From the NCBI GenBank assembly GCA_043228905.1, contig JBHGNT010000021.1, positions 310,001-374,000 of the forward strand: a DNA stretch of 64,000 nucleotides, written 5' to 3'. Position 1 is the stretch's first letter. Each line of letters begins with the position of its first letter. Of the stretch, positions 11,201 through 21,473 are shown piece after piece. Source of the stretch: Azolla caroliniana. Lineage: Eukaryota > Polypodiophyta. The notes beneath the pieces were generated by a model, which ran no database searches, was not told the DNA's origin, and saw only the letters and a program-made list of their open reading frames with translations. A program made the position numbers and the translations under genes.

Positions 11201-14200
11201 TTAACAATTGCAGTCTCGTATCCAGCCCCTGGTACAGCTGTCAAAAGTGTGCAGTCTCGGAATATCTGTCCGGTCTTACTGATCAAAGTTAAGTTAAAGT
11301 TTTTAGTGTCTGACCATCCAGTTGAGATGTCTACTGTGTTGTTGTAAGAGTCCTTCAGGTAAATGGTAATATAAACAAGATCTCCCGCCATTGTCATATT
11401 ACTCCCCGAAGACCATGATGCCAGACAGTTTTCAGAATATATGGGACCTGCATTCCTTTCAGGATCAGAAAAATGCTCCCAACAGCCATCTTACAACTCG
11501 TTAACTAAACTCTCATTAGATTTCTCATAATGGGGGCATACATGAATGAGATTATTAAATTGTTTTCAAATTATAGAAATTGGTAGTAGTGATCTTCTAA
11601 AACACATAACAAGGCCAAACTAATAATTTACAGAGGATATTTTTTGTGTTATGGATATCACTCTCCTGCATCCTACAACCATATGCAAGATTGAAAATTG
11701 TGAGCTCATATGATTCTCTCATCTAGTATATATGTGCTATTTGGAGCAGAGATGATCTAAATTTTACATGGTCGGTAGATGCTACGTCCACGTGTTTGTA
11801 CATCTAAGTGTCATTTGGTTAATTGTAGGTGAAAGCATGCAAAACAAAAAGTTGGCAGCCAAATATCTGCCCAGAGAGAAGCAGAGGAAGAGGTTTCCTC
11901 ATCTAATCACAAAACTCAGTAAGTATAACACGTTTCTGGCAGCGTTTCTATGAAGATGGTGACTGTACCGCAACCTTGAGAAAAAATGAGAACGATGACA
12001 CAGTGTTTAAGCCATTACTCTTATCTTTACTTTTATATTTACTGTGTAATATTTATTTTATTTTGATTTGTTCTCAAAGACGAGAAAACACTTAAGATGT
12101 AATCTCTTATTTGGTCTTATAGGCCATTTTGGCCTCTTAAAAGACGTTAATATATCTTTCTTTCTTTCTTTCTTTCTTACATGCTGTACCTTCTACTCTC
12201 AAAAAGAAACCGAGTGTCTAGAGTCCGATGAGGCATAAAGTCAATAAAAGAATTTTGAACAAAAGATCTGGATATCATTATAACTAAAACAAATGCAGTT
12301 CACACTTCTTGCATAGACAGAATTGTTGCACAGGCTTACAATGCACCAGAAGAAAATGCTCTAAGAAATCAAGGAAGATGCGCCCCACTGAAAAAGGTTA
12401 AGCTGAATAGGAGAAGTGTAAGGATGTGTTTGAGATAGTGCTGAAGGTAATGCTTGCTCAGGCACCTGTCATCCAACCTCAGGACTTGAACCATGTGTAC
12501 CATGTCTTTGTCGACACCTCAGACTCTGCTATCAGCAGCATCCTCATGAAGCTGTAAGATCCAAAATAGTATAGGCCAGTGTACTACACTAGTCAAAAAT
12601 TATCTAAACCAGAATTGCTCATCCACTGGGCATGAACAATGTCAACAAGTTCTGCCACTACCTCTTAAGACAGAAATTGACCTTTCACATAGATCACTCA
12701 GTGTTCCTGTATTTGGTGGCAAAGGCTGCACTCATCAGAAAACTCACGTGCTGGAGGATGTTGTTCCAGGAATTTACGTTTGCCATTTTCCATTGTCTGG
12801 GCCATAGGAATAAGGAGAAGTGCATAGAGGATGGACTGTACACAATTCAACGGCCCTTGAATTAAAGAGAAGGCTTGCAAACTGATGAGTGTAAATGTTT
12901 TCCTTGCCATCACATCATCACAAGAGAACCAAATCCAGACACCCAATAAAAGGAGTCAAGTGGAGCATGAAAGAGAATGAGTGGAGGTTGGCGGTTGGTG
13001 GTTGGTGGTTGGCGGTTGGTGGAGAGACAAGAAAGAAACCTATATTAATGAGGAGAAGTGGAGTATGCACTTGTGAGGAGATGTGGTGTGATGAAAGTGA
13101 ATAGAGGACTAACCACACAAAGTTTAACAGTCCTTGAATTAAAGAAGGCAGGAAAACTGATGAGTGGCAAGGTTTCCTTGCCACCACATGGACAACCAAT
13201 GAGGGATATCAAAAATAGGCCTTACTAATCTTTTTAGGAGGTTATTGAGCGTAAAGAAGGACGATTCCATGAGAATGCACTTGGAAAGCTTGGTGAAGAA
13301 ACAAGAAAGAAAGCTATTTCAACGTCTTTTAAGAAGCCAAATTGCCGATAACCTTTCCAAAACTGCACCTGAATCACATGTCTGATTCCCTGAAAGGGGG
13401 AACGAACATTGGCTGTATGTCAAATCTTTCAATCTAGATCCCTGCTTAGGTTATACCTCTTCAAATGATATTGCATGGCATGTATTGTTTCAAGTTTGTA
13501 TTAGAAAGGCAATTGCATTTTCTCTTTGTCAACGACATAATATAGACAGTTTAGCAGCTAGCTCTATGGGAGATAATAATGTGCTTGCATGAATAGTACC
13601 TATTGGGCTCTTCGGCCATAGCTCCCCAGAGACCCAAAACTTCTGAAATTGCAATTACTGATGCCATCTTAAAAGTTAACACACTGCAAGGCAGAAGCAA
13701 ATATTTTCATGTTTCAGCAGACTCTCAATAGCAAATTTACCTGAAGTAGCAACATTGAATATATATGGAGAACCCAATATGAATCCTGTTCCGGTTCTCC
13801 CTATGGATAATGTCCAATTTCCTACTTTGGTAGGAATAAAGCTGACATTGGCATATCCACTTTCTTGATCATACATCAATCTAAATTCCTTTACAAAACT
13901 TGAGTACTTCACCTCAAATTGATTGAGATCTGAAATTGTGGCTACACCTGTGGATACCTTTTTTATATTGTTGTATTTATCCTTCACAGGAAACATGAAG
14001 CTTGATAAGGCTCCAACCATGAGTTCATTACCAGTGGGCCAATACCCTGGACCACTATTCACAATGGACGCATTACCTATATCATAGTAAATATGATTTC
14101 TTTATGATCAAAGATGTTACATCATGAATGGAAAACAAAATTACATTAACTTGAAGATGTGGAAAAACAATATACCTGCCTGTAAAACTACAGTTGCTAT

Positions 14201-16460
14201 ATTTTCAACCATCAACATGGTGCCATTTGATTGCCGAGCATAAACCCTTACCACGTAGCTTACCATCAAATTAGCTAGACTATTTCCCCCTATGCAAGTG
14301 ATCCCGTAGACAGAGAACATTCTCTTTACATCACATAGAATTCCAACATTCATTCCATTTGTATCTTCAACCTGTGCTTGGAAACGATCTCCAGAGCCAG
14401 AATATAGTTTACACTTGGGACATTGTTGTGGACTACAACTTGCATTGTACATTTTTGTGCAAAGAATATCTTCGCATGCCATAATCAAAGATGCAAAAAC
14501 CAGGGTCAAAGGTTCACCCATTTTCATTATTCTTGGTTTATCACCGACATTCAGGAATCTGGAGCATTTCAGGCTAATTAAATAATCTGCAAATAAATTT
14601 AAAAACTAGAATATTATTTCCATATTTTAATTACAGAGGCTTACAACCTTTTTTATTTTAAGGACTACCTGTTGGGGATACACGTAGTGGTGGTGGTGGT
14701 GGTGGCGGCGGTGGTGGCATCGGCGGTGGTAGAAATATAGGTAAAAATTCAGATGCTGGTGGTGGCTCCTCTGAGAAAAATGTATCTGCTGCTAAACATC
14801 TACAGGGACCTGTAATGCTCATAAAATTATCAGCATGTATCAACCACGACTCAGATCTATTCAGTTATTTATTATCAATGCAGAAGAAACTAGCAAACCA
14901 ACCTGATTACTTGATTTCTCCATTTTCATAAGAGTTATGATGACTAATTAATTTATATAGAATATGTTCAGTATCGAGACTGGTCAGGAATCTGTCCATA
15001 TACAAGACAATGAAATTGAACTAGAAACATGGGTCATTCATAATCATTTGCCCACCATTGGCATGCACAAATGGTATTATCAGTATCCCAATGATTCTTC
15101 AACTTTTCTTGCCATTAATCTTTTTTACGATACAAACCCTAGGGCATGGCTTTGACCCTAGGATAGTTTTGTGTTTTTCTTTCTGCAAGTTCCTCTCATC
15201 TTTAAATACTTTTCCATTGTACTTTAGAAACTTTCCTTGACATTGTTTAGACCATGCTTAAATATTGAAATTAGCTCTAAATGTAGTGCAAATGGGTTGC
15301 TCATGCATAAAACAATGCATAAGCATGCATGAGTCAAATAAGCTAAATGGTAATGGCATTTTTTTGATGTTGTCTGCCATTAAGTTTTGAGGAGGCCAGA
15401 GTTTCAAACTTATGGAATGCTGATGCAAGGGAAATAATTTAGAGTTTCTTGCCACAAAATCATTATCTTAAAATGTTTGGCTTTGCAATTTAGCTGCCAG
15501 ATTTAAAATTTGCTTAGAATATGCTTGAATCTAATCATTCTCACCAAATCTAGTGCAAATGGCTGAATATTTCTAGTACAATATATCAGTATTACTGCTC
15601 CAAATCCAGCTGAGTTGCTACAAGTAGGCCTCAATAATGGAGATTACGCCAAACACATTGAAATGTTTCTCTAGCCACAAGATATCTCACCATCAAATAA
15701 ACTACCCTTGCAGTTTAAGCAACTTAGTTTTAACATTTTCTTGAATTTGCTCGATTATGACAATTTTTGCCAACTCTAGTACAGCAGGTTGACTATTTTT
15801 AGTCTTAATGGAACCCAATCCAGCAAGCTGCTACAAGAAGACTCAGGGAACGAACGAATTACATTAAACACAAACAAACATTCAGCCTTTTGTTTAAGAT
15901 CGTCATTTCTCTTGAAATCTTTTACAAGGCATCATCTTTTGGGGATTCGAACGAACTTCTACTCCCTGATTACACCACATCACAACAAAAAAAGTAGATT
16001 TCTGCAATTTTGACAGAACACTTCAGATTTAGAACTTCTGTAGATATCTTCTATCCACAATTCCATCAAAAGGAAGTAGATTTCTTGGCTACTTCTGGAG
16101 AAATATTTTGGGATTTAGTAGAAGAACTGAGAGTGCAGCCCTTATCCACCATTTGACCAACAGAAAGCAGACTTTCAGCGACATTTAGATAAGTTTCTAA
16201 ACAACAGCAAGTGGAGTTTTAACAACGTTTGTGTAACTTAGATTGCTTATGTAGAAAATTTTGGAATTTTAAATCTTCCATTCTTAATGCTACCGGTAGA
16301 AAAATAAGTTTTTTGGGAGGAATTTGGCAGCACATATTATTTCTTAGATAAATTTTGCATTCTGACAGAAAGTAAAATTATTTTTGGAACCTTTCGGTAG
16401 AAGAAGAATACCTGCGAGGAAAAGAAAGCACAGTTCCCAGAAGAAAAAGACGTTCGTCAT
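2282..16460 (-). CDS. GEX2: GEX2-like filamin-repeat secreted or membrane protein (8 exons, 3' end not in view)
   Basis: Modelled exons: 16460-16412, 14809-14669, 14586-14176, 14076-13741, 11447-11112, 10671-10336, 3208-2882 and 2611-2282, giving 755 codons in the window. Exon 1 is a signal peptide ([17 protein letters not shown]). Exon 2 is a proline-rich linker. Exon 3 is cysteine-containing. Each of exons 4-8 encodes one Ig-like filamin repeat ending in a GSPxxFxVxPG-type motif, and most begin with an FW(L/V/R)NN...F..G segment. All introns are phase 1 and all internal exons are multiples of three. In flowering plants GEX2 is a sperm-surface protein with filamin repeats that aids gamete attachment; a similar role here is inference. 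A transmembrane tail is expected downstream but no further exon is seen before the copia LTR at 1665. Another filamin-repeat protein is possible. Confidence 0.65.
3480..3830 (-). pseudogene. LINE reverse-transcriptase fragment
   Basis: The minus-strand peptide includes [14 protein letters not shown], the same LINE RT segment seen at 6050-6150 in the larger LINE ([15 protein letters not shown]). Flanking bases also match the larger LINE over about 350 bp, but with many changes. It sits at the left edge of the large intron of the GEX2-like gene and is an older, unrelated insertion or a fragment left by rearrangement. Confidence 0.8.
4452..7891 (-). pseudogene. LINE ORF2: endonuclease, reverse transcriptase and C-terminal zinc motif
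   Basis: The ATG at 7891 starts an apurinic-type endonuclease domain (WNCNG near the start, LLGEFNAR near 7440). The RT domain follows, with FVDFRKAF near 6090, the catalytic [10 protein letters not shown] near 5800 and [10 protein letters not shown] near 5920. The C-terminal part (5528-4452) carries a [18 protein letters not shown] zinc-binding motif of the kind that follows many plant LINE RTs. In-frame stops occur near 7710 and 7680 and at 6620 and 6485, and there is a frame change near 5520. Family knowledge predicts target-primed reverse transcription; this copy is defective. Confidence 0.88.
7898..8700 (-). pseudogene. LINE ORF1 (RNA-binding protein), 5' part degraded
   Basis: The open part, 8461-7898, encodes about 187 residues. 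It has a charged helical start and then a compact domain with [14 protein letters not shown] and [11 protein letters not shown], resembling the RRM-like fold of L1-type ORF1 proteins. Upstream, in another frame (8695-8590), lies a coiled-coil-like stretch including [15 protein letters not shown], so the original ORF1 was longer and is frameshifted. Its stop codon is six bases before the ORF2 ATG, an arrangement typical of bicistronic LINEs. ORF1 proteins bind LINE RNA; that role is from family knowledge. Confidence 0.65.
8760..10290 (-). pseudogene. Scrambled older LINE fragments
   Basis: Several blocks match parts of the LINE to the left. About 8780-8990 matches its RT linker region. About 9110-9640 matches its endonuclease region, with peptides such as [20 protein letters not shown] beside [20 protein letters not shown] in the larger copy. 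About 9660-10230 matches RT and endonuclease pieces out of order. All reading frames are broken. This is ancient LINE debris in the same GEX2-like intron. Confidence 0.7.
12033..12180 (+). mobile_element. Detached LINE 3' end or SINE-like copy with TTTC tail
   Basis: About 145 bp matches, in inverted orientation, the 3' end of the LINE at 4143-4283. It ends in the same TTAATATATC followed by several TTTC units. No LINE coding sequence precedes it, so it is either a severely 5'-truncated LINE or a SINE sharing the LINE tail. A third, weaker copy of the same tail region in minus orientation is near 13302-13360. Confidence 0.75.
12440..12870 (+). pseudogene. Ty3/gypsy RNase H remnant
   Basis: In shifting plus-strand frames the sequence gives [51 protein letters not shown] and [17 protein letters not shown]. 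These appear in the order and spacing of a gypsy RNase H domain. Stops and frameshifts show it is long dead. It sits in the GEX2-like intron between 13741 and 11447. A partial repeat of the segment after it (AATTAAAGA...CTTGCCA) recurs near 13137-13190. Confidence 0.7.
12983..13021. repeat. GGTTGG(C/T)GGTTGGTGG minisatellite
   Basis: About five tandem units of a 7-bp GGTTGGT/GGTTGGC motif lie within the GEX2-like intron, in or beside the gypsy debris. They are a simple-sequence expansion without evident function. Confidence 0.8.
14810..16411 (-). other. Intron 1 of the GEX2-like gene, no gene inside
   Basis: The donor after the signal-peptide exon reads GCAG|GTATTC and the acceptor before the proline-rich exon reads ATTACAG. 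The 1.6-kb interior shows no coding region. Segments near 15240-15300, 15520-15640 and 15740-15850 resemble each other (TCTAGTGCAAATGG and TCTAGTACAGCAGG, CCAGC followed by GCTGCTACAAG). This suggests an old tandem duplication with a period of roughly 240 bp. Confidence 0.5.
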
Positions 16461-16950
16461 ACTGGATTTCCTTCTTCGTACATCTTTGAAGAGAGGAAGG
16501 AAGGGGAAAGGATGAAGAAGAAACGATGAAAGCGATGCGTCAGGTAAATGTACATACAGTCGGCTTGGATTTTTTATGAAAATATAAAGAAACTGCTGTC
16601 CAGAATGGGGAGCTCCGAAATATGACTCAGAAACGCCGTGGCTTGGACGTCTTCTGAGAGGAGGGAGGCCATGGCTCTTTTCTCTTCCCTTTTCTCTTCC
16701 CAGAAAGAAGAGAGCAGCAGCACACACAGAAAAACACAAAAGAAACTAACCTGTAGGGGAGGGAGGGAGGGAGGCAGTGTTCCATACATAATACATATTT
16801 TGGTTGATCTCAGGGAATTAATTGTACGCACATTTTTTTAAGTACATATGTTACATCAACATGTATGTATGTATGTATTCACGTGTTGTTGGAGCGACGT
16901 GTTTTATTAGCTACCGGTTGGCACGGCAATCGCGGCCACGGACGCTACAG

Positions 16951-17220
16951 GTCACTCAACTGATGGCGCATGCAATCTGCACCGTCCGATTTGGATAATA
17001 AAAAACGCGTGATAAAAATGGTTGTCAGAGGTTTCCCAACTCGGAGTCCTCGGTCACCCAACTACCTATTGTGGTCGCCCAACCGATGCGTGGCCGCCCA
17101 AACCATTAACTAGTGTGATTGCCCAACCAAGCAACTCAAGTCACCCAACAGTATGTCTCTGCATCCAATTTTGGTCACCCAACTGACCAAACAAGTCGCC
17201 CGACCGACGTTTATAAAACC
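16951..17220 (+). promoter_or_regulatory. Candidate promoter: nine-copy GGTCxCCCAAC motif array before a TATA-like box
   Basis: Variants of GGTC(A/G)CCCAAC start near 16951, 17031, 17052, 17073, 17092, 17117, 17139, 17173 and 17194, mostly about 19-25 bp apart. They are followed at 17210-17220 by TTTATAAAACC. A plus-strand transcript starting near 17240 would run into a possible first exon ending CCAAG at about 17353, before a TATGT donor-like site. No coding region follows, because a copia relic begins at 17783. The repeat array is direct observation; promoter function is inference. Confidence 0.4.
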
Positions 17221-17782
17221 CTGAAACCTATCATCTTCTAGCATTTTTTCAAACGAGATTATCAGGGTTTTTTGCCGGGAAAGGTTTTCAGGCAGCCAGT
17301 CGTCGACGACATCCATTTGCCACATCTGCCATCGCCACCCATTTACTTTCCAAGTATGTATTTTACTTGTTTCTACTTTTTCTACGAATTGTTTTGGGTG
17401 TAGATCATATTTTTCATGTCGAGGGTTTGGGGTTCGGGAAAATGTTTAGGGTTTGTCTTGATAAACTGATTATTGATTATTGATTATTTAGGGTTTTGGT
17501 TTATTTATGATTAAATTTTTTGGTGTAAATCCTATTTTTCATGTCGAGGGTTTAGGATTTTTCTTGCTTATTGATTTCAGAAAATGTTTCGGTTTTTGCT
17601 TGATTGTTGATTATTGACTATAATTTAGGGTTTTGCTTGATTAAAGATAATAGTGTGTGCTTGAATATTGAATTCTGCAAATGTTTGATTTCTTATTCTT
17701 GATTTTGCTTGATTTCTATATATTTTCTTTTGCTTGAATTAGGGTTTAAATTTTTTGTTGTAAATCCTATTTTATATAGCCG
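17221..17782. other. T-rich intron-like stretch, no gene recognised
   Basis: After a possible short exon, the sequence is T-rich, with repeated phrases such as CATGTCGAGGGTTT and TAGGGTTTTGCTTGATT, like a plant first intron. It ends abruptly at the copia pol relic near 17783. It may be the 5' end of a gene interrupted by that insertion or part of an unknown transposon. Confidence 0.3.
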
Positions 17783-19555
17783 GCCCAATCGGCATTTGTG
17801 TACCCTTCAAGTCGAATTGGTGTGGCCGATTCGTAGAGAATACCAAAATCCATTGTGCCGCTCACGTATCGTAATACTCGTTTAGCACAATCCAAGTGGA
17901 TATCTCATGGAGTTTGCATGAATTGGTTAAGGAGGCCGACTGGATAGCTCAGGTCGGGTCGAGTGATTGTGAGGTAGATGAGACTCCCAATTACTTGTTG
18001 ATATTGAGTCGGCTCGTACTCTTCCGTGCCGAAGTCGGCATCCAGTTTGAGGTTTTGATCGAGAGGGGTTGCCACAGATTTACACTCAGCCATCCCGAAC
18101 TTGTATAACAAGTTAAGGATGTAATGTCATTGAGAGATCATAATGTCGGTTGGAGTCCGAATTACCTCGATGCCAAGGAAGTAATGGATCTCCTTCATGT
18201 CTGTCATCTCGAATTTGTTGGAGAGGAGGGATTTCACCTTGTTGATGTCGACTAAATGCTCACGTCCAATAAACAGATCATCCATGTATAGGATGATGAC
18301 AATCGGGCTTCTAGAGTCATTTCATACGTAGAGGGAGTTGTCGGATTTCGACATTCGAAAGCCAATTTGATGAAGATATTGCGTTATTTTCAAATGCCAA
18401 GCACGTGGTGCTTGCTTCAGGTCGTAGAGAGGCTTCTTGAGTTGGCAGACGGCTTTCGGATGAATGTTGGATTCAAAGTTGGTTGGTTGTACCATGTACA
18501 CCTCCTCTTCTAATTCGCCTTGAAGAAAGGCGTTCTTTACGTCCATTTGATGGAGGTGCCACCCTTTCGCCGCGACAAGTGCAATTACGGTCCGCACAGT
18601 CGTCATCTTTACCACCAAGGCAAAGGTCTCTTCATAGTCGACTCCATGTGTTTGTGTGTATCCTTTCACCACGAGTCGAGCTTTGTAGCGGTTGATGGAG
18701 CCGTTGGCATTATACTTCACCTTGTAAATCCATCTGCAGCCGATTGCCTTCTTCTACGGTGAGTAGGGAACGAGATCCCGTGTCTCGTTCTTGCATAGTG
18801 CTTGCATCTCCTCGTTCATTGCTTCGACCCATCATGGATCCTTGACTGCTTCTGATAAACTTTCCGGTTCTCAAATTGTCGCCACCTTCATCATAAAGGC
18901 ATAGTGGTATGCCATATAATCGTTGTAGCCGAATCGGCTAACTGGATTCTTCTCACGGGTGGAGCGACGGAGTTTTTTGTTTTCCGTGACAATGGTTTAC
19001 TTTACGCCAGATGTCCTCATGATAGGTACATCAAAGCCACCAAACTCATTGTCGAGGGAGTGAGTCAATTTGTTGTCGTCGAAGTGATCGTCTTCATATT
19101 CCGGTATTTTTGCCTTGCCTTTGTCCATCTTCGGACTAGGCCGAGATGTGCTTTGGTCACTCAAGGGCTCTTGTGGCCCACTAAGCCTTGTTGTAATCGA
19201 GCTTTCTTCGAACATGTGTTCTAGTCTATCTCCATCTTCTGTCTCTTGTTCAGCAGATTCCGGGTCGACTGGAAATGGTTCGGGAGGATTCGGCTCGGGT
19301 TCACACCATGATGCTGATTTGTTGAAGACTACATCTTGGCTTACACGAACCTTCCGATAGAGGGGTTATAACACTTGTACCCCTTTTGCTCCCGTGAGTA
19401 TCCAACGAGGATACATTTCTCCGACTTTGGGTCGAGCTTTTGTTGGTTCTCGTCGGGGATGTGCACATATGCAATGGAGCCGATATATCCGAACATGTGA
19501 TAGATCCAACTTCTTTCCGAAAACCTTCTCATGCGGGGTAACCTCATGCACGCCA
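17783..19555 (-). pseudogene. Ty1/copia pol remnant without LTRs
   Basis: Read on the minus strand, the order is integrase C-terminal region (FGKKLDLSHVR, KLDPKSEKCILVGYSREQKGYKCYNP at 19550-19340), then RT (YKARLVVKGYTQTHGVDYEETFA, MDVKNAFLQGELEEEVYM, KPLYDLKQAPRAWH at 18720-18320), then the start of RNase H (GSLIYLTITRPDLSY, LRYVSGT, YTNADWAGY at 18000-17785). Frameshifts and stops break it throughout. Both LTRs, Gag, protease and the RNase H end are missing. The left edge is abrupt at DWAGY. Confidence 0.88.
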
Positions 19556-21473
19556 GATGTTGTACACCATTATATTGTGCATCATTATCCCTTAGATGGA
19601 GTCATTTCATAGTAAATGACCATGTTTTCAAATTCAATACCACTACCATTGTCAATCAATCATCTAGATACCATACATTTGCATCACTATTGGATCATCT
19701 ACTACAAAAATTCAATAGAGCTGAACTTATACATATGACAAAATAAGTCTAAGCAACATACATTTTGTTGGATTTCAAAATGGATGTGTATGTCATTAAC
19801 TATGAGCTCCCTAAACTAGAAAATGATTGTGAGTAACAAGTTGTCAAAGAATAATATATGTGTTATGAATGCCAAAACGTCGATATAACTTGTTTTGCTC
19901 ATTGAATTTCTTGACAACCGCTCATTGTATAAACAAACATCAACTTGTGAAAATGTAGTGTCACAAATGTGCACTTGTTGTGTATGTCTTTTTCTTGAGC
20001 TTTCGAGTGTCAAAATACCATTATCCAGAATGATTCTTCTTCCTCTTCTATACTATATAATATTTATCATGCAATAATATGATTATGTCAAGGTCGCCAC
20101 CAGTATATTATTAGCTACTAGCTTGCTTCTTGCCCCATAAATGTAGCTTCTTCTCAAAATTGTAGAGGCCTATATCTCGCCCCAACATAACCAATCCTCT
20201 TCAGTGTGAGTTTCTCAATCATTGACAACATTGCCATGATCAAATCCTCATCAAAGTGGATTTAGATGGAAACATACAATTTCTACTGTTCATACTACTC
20301 ACTACAATTTTGATGACTTAATATTTTTACAAAAATAGAAGTCCATAACTAGCAATTGGCATCAAGTTGGTTTGGTTTGTGATGCTCAATTAAACTCGCC
20401 ATTTAAAAAAAACACTTTACGGGTTTTATGTTAATTTATAGATTAAAATGACCATTAAGTAATTTAAATACTTACATATACTAACAAGCTTGATAGATGA
20501 GCTGAATTGTTAACCAATTCTAGAGCTTAAACTGAACCAAGCCAAACCGTTTACCTCTTAAGCCATGAATCATCACCACCAATTACTATCCATAATTATA
20601 GCAAAATTCTATCAATACTATAATTCATTCTACATTATTGCAATTTGCAAGCATGGAAGGTAAGCTTTGCACAAATATGTCCTAGTTTTCACATTGTAAA
20701 AGGGCTAAAATGTCATGGGAGATGACACCTTACAAGACGCATGTACCAAATATGACCAACAATAAAGATTAGATCATGATTCTACAAAATGAGATGGCTA
20801 ATTAATCCCTGCATAAGGCAAAATGCAATATAATCATAAGACCAAGGCTATAACCATAATTCATACATAATCATGTAATCATCAAATAAATGCTAATGCA
20901 ACATCAAAATACTGGCTTTAGAAATAAGAAACAAGTATTGCTTACAATGTATTGGTATAGAAACATCAGATGATAATAACATGAATGGAAGGCTAGATGA
21001 ATACATTTAGGTTAATGAAATTGATATCTCAAACTCCAAATAAATACCGATAGACTACATCAATATGCTTATCTTTGAAATAATCCTCACTTCCAGGAAT
21101 GGTTGATTAGAATAAGAGAAATAAAGACCTTAAATATTGATGGAAATTCCTACATTGTTACAGCACTCTTGTTGCATAATGCATTATCAGTTCTCATTGA
21201 ACGAGAAGAAAAACAACTACAACACTCTTGTTGCATAATGCATTATCAGTTCGCATTGAACGAGAAGAAAAACAACTTTCCTTCTTAATGTCGTAAGAAG
21301 TTACAAATAGAGTCTTACCTCATGTAACCCTTTTCCAACCTGAATCCCAAATAAATACAAGTCAATCTACCACTGAACTTCATATCTAAGATTGACCCTC
21401 TCTGAAAGTGCTCATTCTCTTAACAGGAAACTTTTCATTGAAAACTCTGTATTGGCATTACACCAGCAGGAGA
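19556..21473. other. AT-rich intergenic DNA, no gene recognised
   Basis: This 1.9-kb stretch separates the copia relic from the 3' end of the RH42-like gene. It has no recognisable coding region on either strand. The last several hundred bases before 21474 should hold the RH42-like 3' UTR. The only clear structure is the duplication at 21161-21278. Confidence 0.5.
21161..21278. repeat. 59-bp tandem duplication
   Basis: CACTCTTGTTGCATAATGCA begins a unit at 21164 that recurs at 21223, nearly identical through GAACGAGAAGAAAAACAACT. It is downstream of the RH42-like gene and looks recent, with about two differences. Confidence 0.85.

Noticed and set aside
14658-14843. Proline-rich minus-strand ORF as a stand-alone small protein
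   Set aside because: An acceptor (ATTACAG) and donor (ACAG|GTAGTC) in matching phase make it exon 2 of the GEX2-like gene.
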